58,148 nt of DNA from an uncultured Lachnospiraceae bacterium (GCA_947630085.1 CANRGP010000003.1:1-58148), one strand, 5' to 3'; shown: positions 37,151-47,789, counted from the stretch's first letter. Numbers and translations: made by a program. The notes: generated by a model not told the origin, from the letters alone.

Positions 37151-38533
37151 TTATATTCTCCGCAGGACGCACAGAAAGAATCCGTCGCAGGAATCGCGTC
37201 CCGGAAGCAGCTGCAGGAATCCCTCCTTCAGGCTGTCTCTTTCGGATTTTTCCTTCAGTCTGTCTGATATGTCTACCGGCTGAAACGGCAGGTTCTCCAG
37301 GATCCACCGGTATTGGTCCTCGTTTTCTTCCTTCGATATGGTGCAGGTGCTGTACACCAGCGTCCCGCCCGGCCTCACATAGCGCCAGATCACGGAAAGG
37401 ATCTGCCTCTGAAGCTCCGCAAGAGACGGGATATCCTCCGGCTTCAGGCGGTAGCGGATATCCGGCTTCCTGCCCATAACGCCCAGACCCGAGCAGGGCA
37501 GATCAGCAAAAACCACATCCGCCTTATCCAGCATCTCCGCGTCCGGCACACGCGCGTCCCAGACCTGCGCCGTTATGCTGTCCCGGCCGCATCTGGCCGC
37601 GTTTTCCCGGATCATCTCCACCTTGCGCGGGCTGATGTCCCGGACAATGACCCGTCCGGGCCTCTCCTTCTCCTTCCGGCAAAGCCTCAGAAGCTCGGCC
37701 GCATGAAGGGCTTTTCCTCCCGGCGCGCCGCACACATCCAGGATAAGATCGCCGCCCTGTATTCCCGCCGCCCTCGCCACGCAGGCGGAGGAATAATCCT
37801 GCACGACGATCCGGCCTTCCCGGAACGCGTCCAGAAGCTCCAGCCGGTCGATCTGCCTCAGATCCATCATTGTGGGATCATCCGTCCTGCGGACGACTTC
37901 AACCCCCTGTGAAAGAAGGCTCGCGGCCACATCCTCCGGCCGCGCACGGTCCGTGCAGCACCGGACGGTGACCGGGCGCTCCCTGAGAAATCCGTCCAGT
38001 ATCTCCAGGACTGTACCGTGACCGTACATTTTCTCCCACATATCCAGGATCCACCGCGGCATCCCATAACGGATGCTGTCGTCGGGAAACGAGATCTCAT
38101 CCTTATGCCGGGAAAGGTTTCTCAGCACTCCGTTGACAAAGCCCTTCAGCCCCGAGAATCTCCGCTTTTCCGCGAGGCGCACGGCCTCGCTGCAGACGGC
38201 CCTGTCGGGGACGCGGTCCATATACAGGATCTGATAGGAGGATATCCGCAGAAGAGCGCGGATGAACGGTTTCATCTCCTTTACCGGCACCCGGGAAAAC
38301 AGATCGAGGATATAATCCAGGCGGATCATGGTTTCCAGGGTCCCTTCTACCGTTCTGGTGATAAATGCCCTGTCCTGTCTGCTCAGATAGCGGTATTTGT
38401 CAAGGGCCTGGCGAAGGACGATATGGCTCAGCTCTCCCCGTTCCGTGATCTCGATCAGAATATCCAGGGCGATCTCCCTGGGATCGGACGCGGAAGCGCC
38501 GCCTGACGGGCCCTGCGTCTTTTTCTCAGTCAC
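37151..38533 (-). CDS. rsmB: 16S rRNA m5C967 methyltransferase
   Basis: This 460-aa enzyme has an N-terminal NusB-like RNA-binding domain (about 20-140) and a Rossmann methyltransferase domain (about 230-455). The SAM loop is LDVCGAPGGKALHAAEL (about 260). The first catalytic Cys is in DLPCSGLGVMGRKPDIRYR (about 337), the second in YSTCTISKEEN (about 389). It overlaps the zinc-peptidase gene by 8 nt. Confidence 0.95.
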   Translation of the reverse strand: MTEKKTQGPSGGASASDPREIALDILIEITERGELSHIVLRQALDKYRYLSRQDRAFITRTVEGTLETMIRLDYILDLFSRVPVKEMKPFIRALLRISSYQILYMDRVPDRAVCSEAVRLAEKRRFSGLKGFVNGVLRNLSRHKDEISFPDDSIRYGMPRWILDMWEKMYGHGTVLEILDGFLRERPVTVRCCTDRARPEDVAASLLSQGVEVVRRTDDPTMMDLRQIDRLELLDAFREGRIVVQDYSSACVARAAGIQGGDLILDVCGAPGGKALHAAELLRLCRKEKERPGRVIVRDISPRKVEMIRENAARCGRDSITAQVWDARVPDAEMLDKADVVFADLPCSGLGVMGRKPDIRYRLKPEDIPSLAELQRQILSVIWRYVRPGGTLVYSTCTISKEENEDQYRWILENLPFQPVDISDRLKEKSERDSLKEGFLQLLPGRDSCDGFFLCVLRRI

Positions 38534-39224
38534 GCCGTCTTCCTCCGAACAGGATTATCAGGCGCAAAAGCTGAAGGATCGCCGACGCGGCGGCCGCCAC
38601 ATAGGTGAGAGCCGCGGAGCCAAGCACCTTTCTGGTCTGCTTGACTTCCTCGCCCTGGAGGATCCCCACGCTGTCTAAGAGCCGCACCGCACGGCCCGAA
38701 GCGTTAAACTCGACCGGAAGGGTGATCAGCTGGAACAGGACGACCAGCACAAACATCCAGATCCCGATATTCACGATGGTGCTCCCGGCTCCTCCGATCA
38801 AAAGTCCGATCAGAATGAGCGGCCAGGACAGGACGCTCCCGAAATTGACCACCGGCACAAAGGCCGCCCGCATCCGCAGCGGGACATAGCCCTCGTTGTC
38901 CTGCATGGCATGGCCGCACTCGTGGGCCGCCACCCCGATAGCGGCTACCGACGTGGAAGCGTAGACCGCGTCGGAAAGCTTCACGGTCTTTGTCCGTGGA
39001 TCGTAGTGGTCTGTCAGCTGTCCGTCTACGTGCTGAATGGACACGTCATAGATCCCCTGGGAATTGAGAAGGCGCTTCGCGGCCTCCGCTCCGGTCATTC
39101 CCGTCATGCTTCGCACCTGGGAGTATTTTTTGAAAGTCCCGTTGACTCTGGCGGACGCCCACATGGACAGCAGCGCTCCGATCAGAACCAGAATGTACGT
39201 GTAATCAAACCCATAATATCCCAT
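38526..39224 (-). CDS. Membrane zinc metallopeptidase, YugP family
   Basis: This 232-aa membrane protease-like protein has a hydrophobic N-terminus (about 8-25) and the zinc-binding HECGHAMQDNEG (about 101). Two or three further membrane segments follow (about 125-175) and an Ala-rich one near 205. The family is widespread in Firmicutes; its substrate is not established. It is regularly found between fmt and rsmB, as here, so it probably belongs to this operon. Confidence 0.88.
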   Translation of the reverse strand: MGYYGFDYTYILVLIGALLSMWASARVNGTFKKYSQVRSMTGMTGAEAAKRLLNSQGIYDVSIQHVDGQLTDHYDPRTKTVKLSDAVYASTSVAAIGVAAHECGHAMQDNEGYVPLRMRAAFVPVVNFGSVLSWPLILIGLLIGGAGSTIVNIGIWMFVLVVLFQLITLPVEFNASGRAVRLLDSVGILQGEEVKQTRKVLGSAALTYVAAAASAILQLLRLIILFGGRRRD

Positions 39225-39270
39225 GCCTCATATCTCCTCTCTGCATATTCGGACGGCTTTGCGCAGTCCG

Positions 39271-40251
39271 TTATTCCTCCGCATCTCCCCGCCCGTTTTT
39301 CGGCGCGGCGCTTTCTCCCCGTCTTAAAAACCTGTCGGCCGGCTTCACCGGATATCCTCTCAGGAACGCGTCTATGCTCATCCGCTTTTTGCCCTCCGGC
39401 TGGACCTCCTCGACGGACAGAATCCCGTCCCCGGTCCGGACGTACAGGCTTTTGGGATCCGCGTACACCACTTCTCCGCATTCCCCTTCCGCCGGGAAGG
39501 AAGCAACGGATGCCTTCAGGATCTTGAGCATCCTGCCGTTATATCCGGTATATGTGCCGGGCCACGGACTCAGTCCCCTGATCAGCCGCTCGATCCTTCG
39601 CGCGTCCATCGTCCAGTCAATGTCTCCCATCTCTTTGGAAAGCATCCCCGCATAACAGGCTTTATCCCCGTCCTGGGGCGTCCGCACCGCAGTATGGTTC
39701 CCGAGCTTCTCCAGGGTCGTTACGATCAGCCCGGCCCCGAGTGCGCTCAGCTTATCATGAAGGCTTCCCCCTGTCTCATCCGGCTCGATCGGGATCTCCT
39801 TCTGTTCCAGGATGTCTCCCGTATCCAGGCCCGTATCCATCATCATGGTCGTTACGCCCGTCCGGCTCTCCCCGTTTATAATAGCCCACTGGATGGGCGC
39901 CGCGCCCCGGTATTTCGGAAGCAGGGAAGAATGGACGTTGACGCATCCGAGCCGCGGGATCTCCAGGATCCCGCGGGGAAGGATCTGCCCGAAAGCCGCC
40001 ACCACGATCACATCCGGAGACAGCTTCCGGAGGGTCTCCGCAAAGCCCTCCTCCTTTACCCTTTCCGGCTGGTATACCGGAATCCCCAGGGACAGCGCCA
40101 TTTCCTTCACCGGCGTCATCAGGACGGCTTTTCCCCTGCCCTTTGGCCTGTCGGGCTGTGTGACGGCGCCGATGACCTCATGCCCTGCGCCGGCCACCGC
40201 CCGGAGGATCGGGACCGCGAAATCCGGGGTCCCCATAAACACGACTCTCAT
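39271..40251 (-). CDS. fmt: Methionyl-tRNA formyltransferase
   Basis: This 326-aa enzyme transfers a formyl group from 10-formyl-THF to Met-tRNAi. It begins MRVVFMGTPDFAVPILRAV and has the catalytic SLLPKYRGAAPIQWAIING (about 109), with GVTTMMMDTGLDTGDIL following. The C-terminal domain (about 210-305) binds tRNA. ATG 40251 overlaps the def stop by 4 nt. It depends on the fhs product upstream for its formyl donor. It ends 46 nt before the next gene, with a basic tail slightly longer than usual. Confidence 0.95.
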   Translation of the reverse strand: MRVVFMGTPDFAVPILRAVAGAGHEVIGAVTQPDRPKGRGKAVLMTPVKEMALSLGIPVYQPERVKEEGFAETLRKLSPDVIVVAAFGQILPRGILEIPRLGCVNVHSSLLPKYRGAAPIQWAIINGESRTGVTTMMMDTGLDTGDILEQKEIPIEPDETGGSLHDKLSALGAGLIVTTLEKLGNHTAVRTPQDGDKACYAGMLSKEMGDIDWTMDARRIERLIRGLSPWPGTYTGYNGRMLKILKASVASFPAEGECGEVVYADPKSLYVRTGDGILSVEEVQPEGKKRMSIDAFLRGYPVKPADRFLRRGESAAPKNGRGDAEE

Positions 40252-40745
40252 TTCTCTTCTTCTTCCCCTTCTTCGTCTTCCAGCTCCGAATTGTCTCTCA
40301 ACTCTCCCTCTACCAGGGATACGTACAGCCGGCCCTGCAGATGATCGACCTCGTGGCAGATGCATCTGGCCAGGAGGCCCTCCGCGTCGAGCGTAAACTC
40401 CTCCATCTTCTCATTCAGGGCCTGGACCGTGACCTTTTCCGGTCTGGTGACCACCCCGAATTTTCCCGGAACGCTTAAGCAGCCTTCATTTCCCGTCTGG
40501 CTGCCCTCCCGGGCGATGATCTGAGGATTGATCAGAATATACTGGTTCCCGTCGTCCACATCGATCACCACGATCTGCTTGAGGATCCCCACCTGCGGCG
40601 CGGCGAGTCCCGCCCCGTTCTGCCCGTACATGGTTTCAAACATATCGTCGATCAGCTGCGCGATCCGGGGCGTCATCTGTTTCACCGGTTTACAGTTCTT
40701 CGTTAAAATCTCGTCTCCAATGGTCCTTATGTTTCGGATTGCCAC
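40248..40745 (-). CDS. def: Peptide deformylase
   Basis: This 165-aa metalloenzyme removes the N-formyl group of new proteins. The three family motifs are seen: GAGLAAPQVGI (about 42), NEGCLSVPG (about 87) and CHEVDHLQGRLY (about 130), giving Cys, His, His and catalytic Glu. The acidic tail (ELEDEEGEEEEK) is longer than in many homologues. It is coupled to fmt by ATGA. Confidence 0.96.
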   Translation of the reverse strand: MAIRNIRTIGDEILTKNCKPVKQMTPRIAQLIDDMFETMYGQNGAGLAAPQVGILKQIVVIDVDDGNQYILINPQIIAREGSQTGNEGCLSVPGKFGVVTRPEKVTVQALNEKMEEFTLDAEGLLARCICHEVDHLQGRLYVSLVEGELRDNSELEDEEGEEEEK

Positions 40746-40761
40746 TGTTTCTCCTCCTCAT

Positions 40762-42984
40762 CTATGCAAGATCAAACTGCATCATCACACGCCCGGACCA
40801 GCGGGCCTGTCCGCCTCTCATTTCGATCCGGTTCCTTATTTTTATTAGTATATCATAGTTTTCCTGTTTCATATATAAAATTTTTCGATATATATCATTA
40901 ACTTTATAGATCTGCGCGTCTGCCGGCCCGATCGTCTCCACGCCTGTCGCGGAGGAATCCTCCTCCGCCCAGCGGCAGATGTCCGTCATGGCCTGCGCCA
41001 GCACCTTCTCGTCCGCGCCGGAAACCATGACCGACAGGAGCCGGCTCGCGGGAGGATATCTCATAAGGCTCCGGAACGCCGTCTCCTGCTCATAAAATGC
41101 CTCATAATCCTGACGGGCCGCGCAGACAATGCTGTAATGGTCCGGATTGTAGGTCTGGATGATCACTTCTCCCTTCGCGCCGTCCCTGCCAGCTCTTCCC
41201 GCCGCCTGTGTCAGAAGCTGAAAGGTCCTTTCCGCGCAGCGGAAGTCAGAAGAATTCAGGGACATATCCGCCGCAAGGATCCCTACCAGGGTCACGTTGG
41301 GAAAATCATGGCCTTTCACGATCATCTGGGTACCGACCAGAATATCCGCCTCCCCCCTGGCAAACGCGGACAGGATCTCCTGATGTCCTCCTTTTTTCGA
41401 GGTCGTATCCAGATCCATCCTGAGTACGCGGGCCTGCGGAAAGGCTTTTGCGGCCAGCTCCTCGATCTTCTGTGTCCCGGTCCCGAAGCCCGCGATATAC
41501 GGGGACCCGCAGGAAGGACAGCGTACCGGAGCCGGCGCCCGGTATCCGCAGTAATGGCAGACCAGTCTTTCTCCCCGGTGGAGGGTAAGCGCGACATCAC
41601 AGTGCGGACATTTCACCGCTTTCCCGCAGCTGCGGCAGGAAACAAATCCGGAATACCCCCTTCGGTTCAGGAACAGCATGATCTGGTGTCCGAGTCCCAG
41701 CTGCTCCTCCATGGCCTCCCTCAGAGGACGGCTGAAGACGGAACGGTTCCCGGCCTTCAGTTCTTCCCGCAGATCCGCCACTGTCACCCGCGCCACGCTG
41801 CTTCCCGGCTTTGCCCGGTTTCTCAGACGGTAAAGATGGTAATCTCCGGAGAGCGCGCGGGAATAGCTCTCCAGAGAGGGCGTCGCCGAGCCAAGGATCA
41901 GGGACGCGCCGCTCAGCCGGGCCCTCTCGGCCGCCACCTCCCTGGCATGGTAGCGCGGAGAAAGCTCGCTCTTATAAGCTCCCTCATGTTCCTCATCCAT
42001 TATAATCAGTCCCAAACGGGGAAAGGGAGTAAAGACGGCGGAGCGCGGACCGATCATCACCCCCGCCTCGCCTGTCCTCGCCCTCTCGAGCTGGTCGTAT
42101 CTCTCTCCGGCGGAAAGCCTGGAATTGATCACGGAGACCCGGTCGCCGAACCGTCTGTAGAACCGCAGAACCGTCTGGTAGGTCAGAGCGATCTCCGGAA
42201 CCAGCACGATCACCTGTCTGCACGCCTGAAGTACGTGGGCAATGATCTCCATATATACCTCTGTCTTTCCGCTTCCGGTGATTCCGTAAATGAGGGAGGT
42301 CCCCCGTTCCCCCCGGTCATATCTTTCCGTGAAGTCCCTGACAATGGCCTGCTGCTCGCCGTTGAGGACGGGACCTGAGTGCGAAACAGCCTGCTCTCTT
42401 AAAGAGTCCATGCCCCTCACGATCTGCCGGGTCTCCAGTCTCACGATCCCTTTCTCCTCCATGGCTCTCACGGCGGCGGCGCTCAGATTAAGCTGCCCCT
42501 CCGCAATGGCCCAGGGAATCCTCGGGCTCTGACAGAATGCCCTGAGAAGACGTTCTCTTGCCCGGTACTTCTTCCTCGCCGCCTCCTCTATGGCGGCATC
42601 GAGTTCCTTCGGCGCAAGCGGGCAGACCAGCCAGCGCATTTGTCTCTGCCTGACCTTCTGCCGGACGGGAAGGACCGTCTTAAGCGCCTGGTTCATCGTC
42701 GAACCGTAATACTCCTTCATCCATCTGGCCAGACCGATCAGCTGAGACTCCACCGTAACCGCGCCTTCCTCGATCTCCTGGATCTCCTTGATCTGCTCCT
42801 GCGCCAGAGATGTTTCCTCCGAGAGCTCTACCACGTATCCCTTCCGTATCCTGTTCCCCACGCCAAAGGGGATCCGAACCTGGACCCCCACATGGATTTT
42901 TTCCTCAAGGCGCTGCGGGATCCGGTACTGAAAGATCCTGTCCACACTCTCATGCGATATATCAACGATAATGTTGGCATACAT
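40762..42984 (-). CDS. priA: Primosomal helicase PriA
   Basis: This 740-aa replication-restart helicase has an N-terminal DNA 3'-end-binding domain (about 1-105) and a winged helix. Helicase lobes follow with Walker A GITGSGKTEVYMEI (about 233) and DEEH box IIMDEEHEGAYKSE (about 327). The zinc module has eight Cys (CRSCGKAVKCPHCD near 450 to CPSCGSPYI near 487). It has length and motifs as usual and overlaps murF by 23 nt. Confidence 0.96.
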   Translation of the reverse strand: MYANIIVDISHESVDRIFQYRIPQRLEEKIHVGVQVRIPFGVGNRIRKGYVVELSEETSLAQEQIKEIQEIEEGAVTVESQLIGLARWMKEYYGSTMNQALKTVLPVRQKVRQRQMRWLVCPLAPKELDAAIEEAARKKYRARERLLRAFCQSPRIPWAIAEGQLNLSAAAVRAMEEKGIVRLETRQIVRGMDSLREQAVSHSGPVLNGEQQAIVRDFTERYDRGERGTSLIYGITGSGKTEVYMEIIAHVLQACRQVIVLVPEIALTYQTVLRFYRRFGDRVSVINSRLSAGERYDQLERARTGEAGVMIGPRSAVFTPFPRLGLIIMDEEHEGAYKSELSPRYHAREVAAERARLSGASLILGSATPSLESYSRALSGDYHLYRLRNRAKPGSSVARVTVADLREELKAGNRSVFSRPLREAMEEQLGLGHQIMLFLNRRGYSGFVSCRSCGKAVKCPHCDVALTLHRGERLVCHYCGYRAPAPVRCPSCGSPYIAGFGTGTQKIEELAAKAFPQARVLRMDLDTTSKKGGHQEILSAFARGEADILVGTQMIVKGHDFPNVTLVGILAADMSLNSSDFRCAERTFQLLTQAAGRAGRDGAKGEVIIQTYNPDHYSIVCAARQDYEAFYEQETAFRSLMRYPPASRLLSVMVSGADEKVLAQAMTDICRWAEEDSSATGVETIGPADAQIYKVNDIYRKILYMKQENYDILIKIRNRIEMRGGQARWSGRVMMQFDLA

Positions 42985-44437
42985 ATTCTGCCGTTTCTCC
43001 TAACTTCATGCTGTTGGAGCCCTTGAGCAGGATACCGTCGCCGGGCCGCAGCATCTGCGTGATCCACTGCTGCATCTGCTCCTTCCCGGATTCCGGAAAA
43101 TGCCGGAGAAGAAGCGGAGCCTCCCGCTTTTCCTGCACGGCTTCCGCGCCCTCCCGGATGTGAAGAGCCAGATCGCCGAACGTAACCAGAACGTCCACTC
43201 CGCTTTCGGCCGCATATTGACCGATCTGCCGGTGGAACGCCGCGCTCTCCTCCCCCAGCTCCTTCATATCCGCGAGCACCGCGATCCTTCTGGTGCAGCC
43301 CTCCACCGACGCCAGTATGTCGAGGGCGCCCCTCATTGAGACCGGATTGGCATTGTAGGTATCGTCGATGACCGTCACACCGCCTATGCGGCGGATCTGC
43401 TGCCGTCCCTTCATTCCCTCATAGCCTTCCAGCGCCGCGGCCGCATCCTCAAGGGGAACCCCGTAAAGATCCGCGACAGCGATCGCCGCCGTCGCGTTCA
43501 ATATCTGATGAGCCCCCATCACCCGCAGACGCACATCCACCGTCCTCGGGCAGCTCCGATCGCCGCCGTCTGCCTCTCCGGGCTCTTCCACGGCCCCGCA
43601 GACCACGGTAAACGCGGGAAACCCGTTTTTCGTCCGGATATTCACCGCGCGGTACTGGCAGTTCTCCCCCGTGCCGTAATAGAGTGTGCGGCAGCCTTCC
43701 TTCGCCCTGGCATTCCGGAGGAGCGGGTCGTCTCCGTTCAGGAGCAGCGCCCCGCCGGGCCTCATTCCCTCCTGGATCGTCATTTTTTCCCGGAAAATGT
43801 TTTCCCGGGATCCCAGCTGCTCGATATGCGCCACGCCAATATTGGTGATCAGCGCCGTATCCACGGCGGCGATCCGGGCAATGACAGCCAGCTCTCCGGG
43901 CTCGCTCATGCCGAGCTCTATGACTCCGATCTGATCCGAATCCCGGATCTCCGTAAGAGTGACCGGTACGCCCACCTGGCTGTTCCGGCTCCCGAATGTC
44001 TTGAATACCCTTCGTCCGCCGGAAAGGGCCGCGGCCACCATTTCCTTTGTGGTGGTCTTTCCTACGCTCCCGGTGATTCCCACCAGGGGGATCGAAAGTC
44101 CCCTGCGGTAATCGCCCCCGATGGCCTGAAGGGCCTTTCGGGTGTCGGATACCGCGATCCACGCTTTTCCGTATCCGATCCTGCCCTGTCCGTCCGCAGG
44201 AACCGGCTGTCTGCCCGGTCCGTGCTCGGCGGTCAGTACGGCTGCCGCCCCGTTTTCCAGCGCCTGGACAATAAAGCGGTGGGCATCCACCTTCTCTCCG
44301 ATAATCGGCACGAACAGGTCGTTCCCCTGCATCGTTCTGGAATCCAGACTGATATTTTCCACCTTCCGGCTGCCGTCGCCGCACAGGAGCGTTCCTCCGC
44401 AGGCTTTTGCCAGATCATTTACCGTCCGATTCTGCAT
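42962..44437 (-). CDS. murF: UDP-MurNAc-tripeptide D-alanyl-D-alanine ligase
   Basis: This 491-aa Mur ligase adds D-Ala-D-Ala to the muropeptide precursor. Seen are LDSRTMQGNDLFVPI (about 29), ATP loop GITGSVGKTTTKEMV (about 122), NIGVAHIEQLGSREN (about 199), and VIDDTYNANPVSM (about 341) in the C-terminal domain. ATG 44437 is chosen as the family start (MQNRTVNDLAKACGG). It overlaps murE by 23 nt. Confidence 0.95.
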   Translation of the reverse strand: MQNRTVNDLAKACGGTLLCGDGSRKVENISLDSRTMQGNDLFVPIIGEKVDAHRFIVQALENGAAAVLTAEHGPGRQPVPADGQGRIGYGKAWIAVSDTRKALQAIGGDYRRGLSIPLVGITGSVGKTTTKEMVAAALSGGRRVFKTFGSRNSQVGVPVTLTEIRDSDQIGVIELGMSEPGELAVIARIAAVDTALITNIGVAHIEQLGSRENIFREKMTIQEGMRPGGALLLNGDDPLLRNARAKEGCRTLYYGTGENCQYRAVNIRTKNGFPAFTVVCGAVEEPGEADGGDRSCPRTVDVRLRVMGAHQILNATAAIAVADLYGVPLEDAAAALEGYEGMKGRQQIRRIGGVTVIDDTYNANPVSMRGALDILASVEGCTRRIAVLADMKELGEESAAFHRQIGQYAAESGVDVLVTFGDLALHIREGAEAVQEKREAPLLLRHFPESGKEQMQQWITQMLRPGDGILLKGSNSMKLGETAEYVCQHYR

Positions 44438-45983
44438 CTTCTCTCCCCTTTTCCAGCTTTTCGATGACCTCCTCGATGACTTTCCTGTCCAGGAAGGGGT
44501 AGCGCACTCCCTCGATCTCCTGGTAGTCCTCATGGCCTTTTCCGATCACGGCGATCATGTCTCCGGGCCGGGCGTTCACGATACTGTACGCAATGGCCTC
44601 TCTGCGGTCGGGGATCTCAATGAAATCCCCCCCTGTCTTTTCTATGCTGCTCCGGATATCCGCCAGGATATCCTCGACCTTCTCATACCGGGAATTGTCG
44701 GCAGTAAGAATACAGAAATCCGCAAGTTTCCCGCCGATCTCCCCCATGGCGTAGCGGCGGTCCTTCGAGCGGTTGCCTCCGCATCCGAAAACGCATACCA
44801 GGCGTTTGGGATGATACTCGCGAAGCGTCCGGAGCAGGCTCTCCATGCTGACCGCGTTGTGGGCATAATCCACAAGCACCGTACAGCGGGGAGAGGTATG
44901 CACGATCTCCATCCTGCCGTTGACGTACAGATGCTCCAGCGCATGGCAGATGCAGCTGTCCGGAATATCCAGGAGACTGCACAGCGACACGGCCGCCAGA
45001 GCGTTGTACACGTTAAATCTCCCGGGGATCCGCATACGGATCTCTCCCCGGTATCTGCCCGTCACACGGAAATCCATCCCCACAAATCCGGGCTCCGAGA
45101 CATAATGGATGCCGCCCGCCATAAAATCCGCTTCCGCATCCAGGGCGTAGGTGAAAAGGCGCTCCGGCATCCCCGGAAAGCCCGCGCCCGCATCCTCCTT
45201 ATCTCCTTCCCCGGAGCTGCCGGTGATCAGCCGGAGGACCCGGCCGTAATGTTCGTCATCCCGGTTGATCAGACCCACCCGGCTGTTTATGAGGAGCCTG
45301 GACTTATAATACATATATTCCTCAAAATCCGTATGTTCGCCCGGTCCGATATGATCCCGGGACAGGTTTGTGAAAATGCCGTAGTCAAACGTGATCCCGT
45401 CGGTCCTGTGCATCTTGATGCCCTGGGACGATACTTCCATGATCATATATTCACACCCCGCCTCCGCCATCATCGCAAAATAATGGTGGAGCTCATAGGA
45501 TTCCGGCGTGGTGTTGAGGGTGGGATATGTATGGCCGCCGATCACCGCGCCCGCGGTTCCGATCAGGCCCACCTTCTTTCCCGCGGCCTCCAGGATCGCC
45601 TTTATCATATATGTGGTAGTCGTCTTCCCCTTGGTCCCGGTGACGCCGATGCACTTCATCTTCCGGGCGGGATAACCGAAACGGGCGGCTGAGAGGTGCG
45701 CCAGGGCTTCCCGGGAATCGGCCACAGAAAAGACAGTTGCTCCGGGAGGAATGGCCGCCGCCTCCTCCGGTCTCAGCTCTCTTTCCGCGATGATCACGCG
45801 AACGCCCTTATCGATCACCTCCGGGATGAAATCGTGGGAATCCGTCCGTGTTCCCGTCATGCAGACAAACGCCGCGCCCGGAGCCGCTTTTCGGGAATCA
45901 TAGACGATCTCCTCCGCTTCCGCTTCCCCGTCACCCATGACGACGCGGTAATCCACATCGGCCAGTCCCTCTCGAATCTTCAT
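44415..45983 (-). CDS. murE: UDP-MurNAc-tripeptide synthetase MurE
   Basis: This 522-aa Mur ligase adds the third amino acid of the peptide stem. Seen are DSRKAAPGAAFVCM (about 29), ATP loop GVTGTKGKTTTTYMI (about 112) and EVSSQGIKMHRTDG (about 180). The substrate motif reads TADNSRYEKVED (about 417). Diaminopimelate enzymes usually have DNPR here and lysine enzymes have DNPA-like forms. The retained Arg favours diaminopimelate, but Pro is replaced by Ser. Confidence 0.94.
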   Translation of the reverse strand: MKIREGLADVDYRVVMGDGEAEAEEIVYDSRKAAPGAAFVCMTGTRTDSHDFIPEVIDKGVRVIIAERELRPEEAAAIPPGATVFSVADSREALAHLSAARFGYPARKMKCIGVTGTKGKTTTTYMIKAILEAAGKKVGLIGTAGAVIGGHTYPTLNTTPESYELHHYFAMMAEAGCEYMIMEVSSQGIKMHRTDGITFDYGIFTNLSRDHIGPGEHTDFEEYMYYKSRLLINSRVGLINRDDEHYGRVLRLITGSSGEGDKEDAGAGFPGMPERLFTYALDAEADFMAGGIHYVSEPGFVGMDFRVTGRYRGEIRMRIPGRFNVYNALAAVSLCSLLDIPDSCICHALEHLYVNGRMEIVHTSPRCTVLVDYAHNAVSMESLLRTLREYHPKRLVCVFGCGGNRSKDRRYAMGEIGGKLADFCILTADNSRYEKVEDILADIRSSIEKTGGDFIEIPDRREAIAYSIVNARPGDMIAVIGKGHEDYQEIEGVRYPFLDRKVIEEVIEKLEKGREDAESDGK

Positions 45984-46045
45984 GCTTACCCTCCGTGAGT
46001 TGTATTCTCTATTGTATTCCGAACCCCCCGGCTTCCATTCCGCCG

Positions 46046-47716
46046 TCAGAACAGTCCTACGATCTTTCCCTCTTCATTGACGTCGATCCCGTATGCCGCC
46101 GGTTTCTTGGGAAGTCCCGGCATAGTCATGATGGTTCCGGTGATGGCCACCACGAATCCCGCTCCCGCCGACACATACACGTCGCGGACATTGATCCGGA
46201 ATCCCGCGGGCCGTCCCAGGCTGTTCGGATCATCGGACAGGGAATACTGCGTCTTCGCCATACATACCGGCATACGCCCGAATCCCATGGCCTCGATCTG
46301 CTTCAGCGCCTTCGCCGCCGCAGGCGCGTAATCCACGCCGTCCGCCCCGTAGATCTCCTTTGCCACCGTCTCGATCTTTTCCGCGAGGCTCAGATCGTCG
46401 CCGTACAGCGGATGATAGTGGCTTTCCTTCGTCTCCAGCGTATCGATAACCTTGCGCGCCAGCGCCTCACCGCCTTCGCCGCCCTTTGCCCAGACCTCGG
46501 AGAGGGCAAATTCACAACCTCTCTCCTCACAGAAGTTCCGTATAAATTCATACTCCGCCTCCGTGTCGGTCAGGAAGGAATTCAGGGTCACAACCACGGG
46601 CACACCGTATTTCTGAATATTCTCGATATGCTTCTCCAGATTCACAATGCCTTTTTTCAGGGCCTCCAGGTTCTCGGCCGCAAGCTCCGCCTTCGGTACG
46701 CCGCCATTGTATTTGAGGGCGCGGACCGTGGCCACCAGGACCACCGCGTCCGGCTTCAGTCCCGCCATCCGGCATTTGATATCCAGGAATTTTTCAGCGC
46801 CCAGATCGGCGCCGAAGCCGGCCTCCGTCACCACAACATCCGCAAGTTTAAGCGCGGTCCTGGTCGCCCTTACACTGTTGCACCCATGGGCGATATTGGC
46901 AAACGGCCCGCCGTGTACAAGGGCCCCGTTGTGCTCCAGGGTCTGGATCAGATTGGGCTTGACGGCATCCTTTAAAAGCGCAGCCATAGCTCCGACCGCG
47001 TTCAGGTCCTTAGCCGTGACCGGTTCTCCCTCGTAATTATAGGCCACGATGATCCGGCCGAGTCTCTCCTTCAGATCCTCCATATTGTCGGCAAGGCACA
47101 GGATTGCCATGATCTCCGACGCCACGGTAATAATGAAATGGTCCTCCCGCACAAAACCGTCCGCCTTCGGGCCCAGGCCAATGACGATATTTCTCAGCGC
47201 CCGGTCGTTCATATCCATGCAGCGCTTCCAGAGGATCTGGCGGGTATCGATCCCCAGGGCATTCCCCTGATGAATGTGATTGTCGAGAAGCGCCGCCAGC
47301 AGATTGTTTGCGGAAGTGATCGCATGAAAATCTCCCGTAAAGTGAAGATTCAGGTCCTCCATCGGCACTACCTGGGCATATCCGCCTCCCGCGGCTCCTC
47401 CCTTGATGCCGAAGCACGGTCCCAGCGACGGCTCACGCAGAGCGAGCATGGTTTTCCTGCCCAGGCGGTTCAGGGCGTCCGCCAGTCCGATGCTGGTAGT
47501 GGTCTTTCCTTCTCCTGCGGGAGTCGGATTGATGGCCGTCACCAGCACCAGCTTCCCGTCAGGGCGGTTCTTCACCTGCTCCCAGAGTTCATCGGTCAGC
47601 TTTGCCTTGTACTTCCCGTAAAGCTCCAGGTCGTCCTCCGCGATCCCGTAATTTTCCGCTACCTGGCGGATCGGCAGCATCGCTGTTTCCTGTGCGATCT
47701 GAATGTCTGTCTTCAT
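46046..47716 (-). CDS. fhs: Formate-tetrahydrofolate ligase
   Basis: This 556-aa enzyme makes 10-formyl-THF from formate, THF and ATP, feeding purine synthesis and the fmt reaction nearby, and the acetyl-CoA route if present. Seen are ATP loop [19 protein letters not shown] (about 64-82), [20 protein letters not shown] (about 98) and [14 protein letters not shown] (about 287). ATG 47716 is chosen for its AAGGAGG site. Confidence 0.97.
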   Translation of the reverse strand: MKTDIQIAQETAMLPIRQVAENYGIAEDDLELYGKYKAKLTDELWEQVKNRPDGKLVLVTAINPTPAGEGKTTTSIGLADALNRLGRKTMLALREPSLGPCFGIKGGAAGGGYAQVVPMEDLNLHFTGDFHAITSANNLLAALLDNHIHQGNALGIDTRQILWKRCMDMNDRALRNIVIGLGPKADGFVREDHFIITVASEIMAILCLADNMEDLKERLGRIIVAYNYEGEPVTAKDLNAVGAMAALLKDAVKPNLIQTLEHNGALVHGGPFANIAHGCNSVRATRTALKLADVVVTEAGFGADLGAEKFLDIKCRMAGLKPDAVVLVATVRALKYNGGVPKAELAAENLEALKKGIVNLEKHIENIQKYGVPVVVTLNSFLTDTEAEYEFIRNFCEERGCEFALSEVWAKGGEGGEALARKVIDTLETKESHYHPLYGDDLSLAEKIETVAKEIYGADGVDYAPAAAKALKQIEAMGFGRMPVCMAKTQYSLSDDPNSLGRPAGFRINVRDVYVSAGAGFVVAITGTIMTMPGLPKKPAAYGIDVNEEGKIVGLF

Positions 47717-47789
47717 GATCTGTTTCCTCCTTAATTGGTTATGTATAGTCATGGAAATGGAGCCGGAGCATCCGGCAGATCCACTCCGT

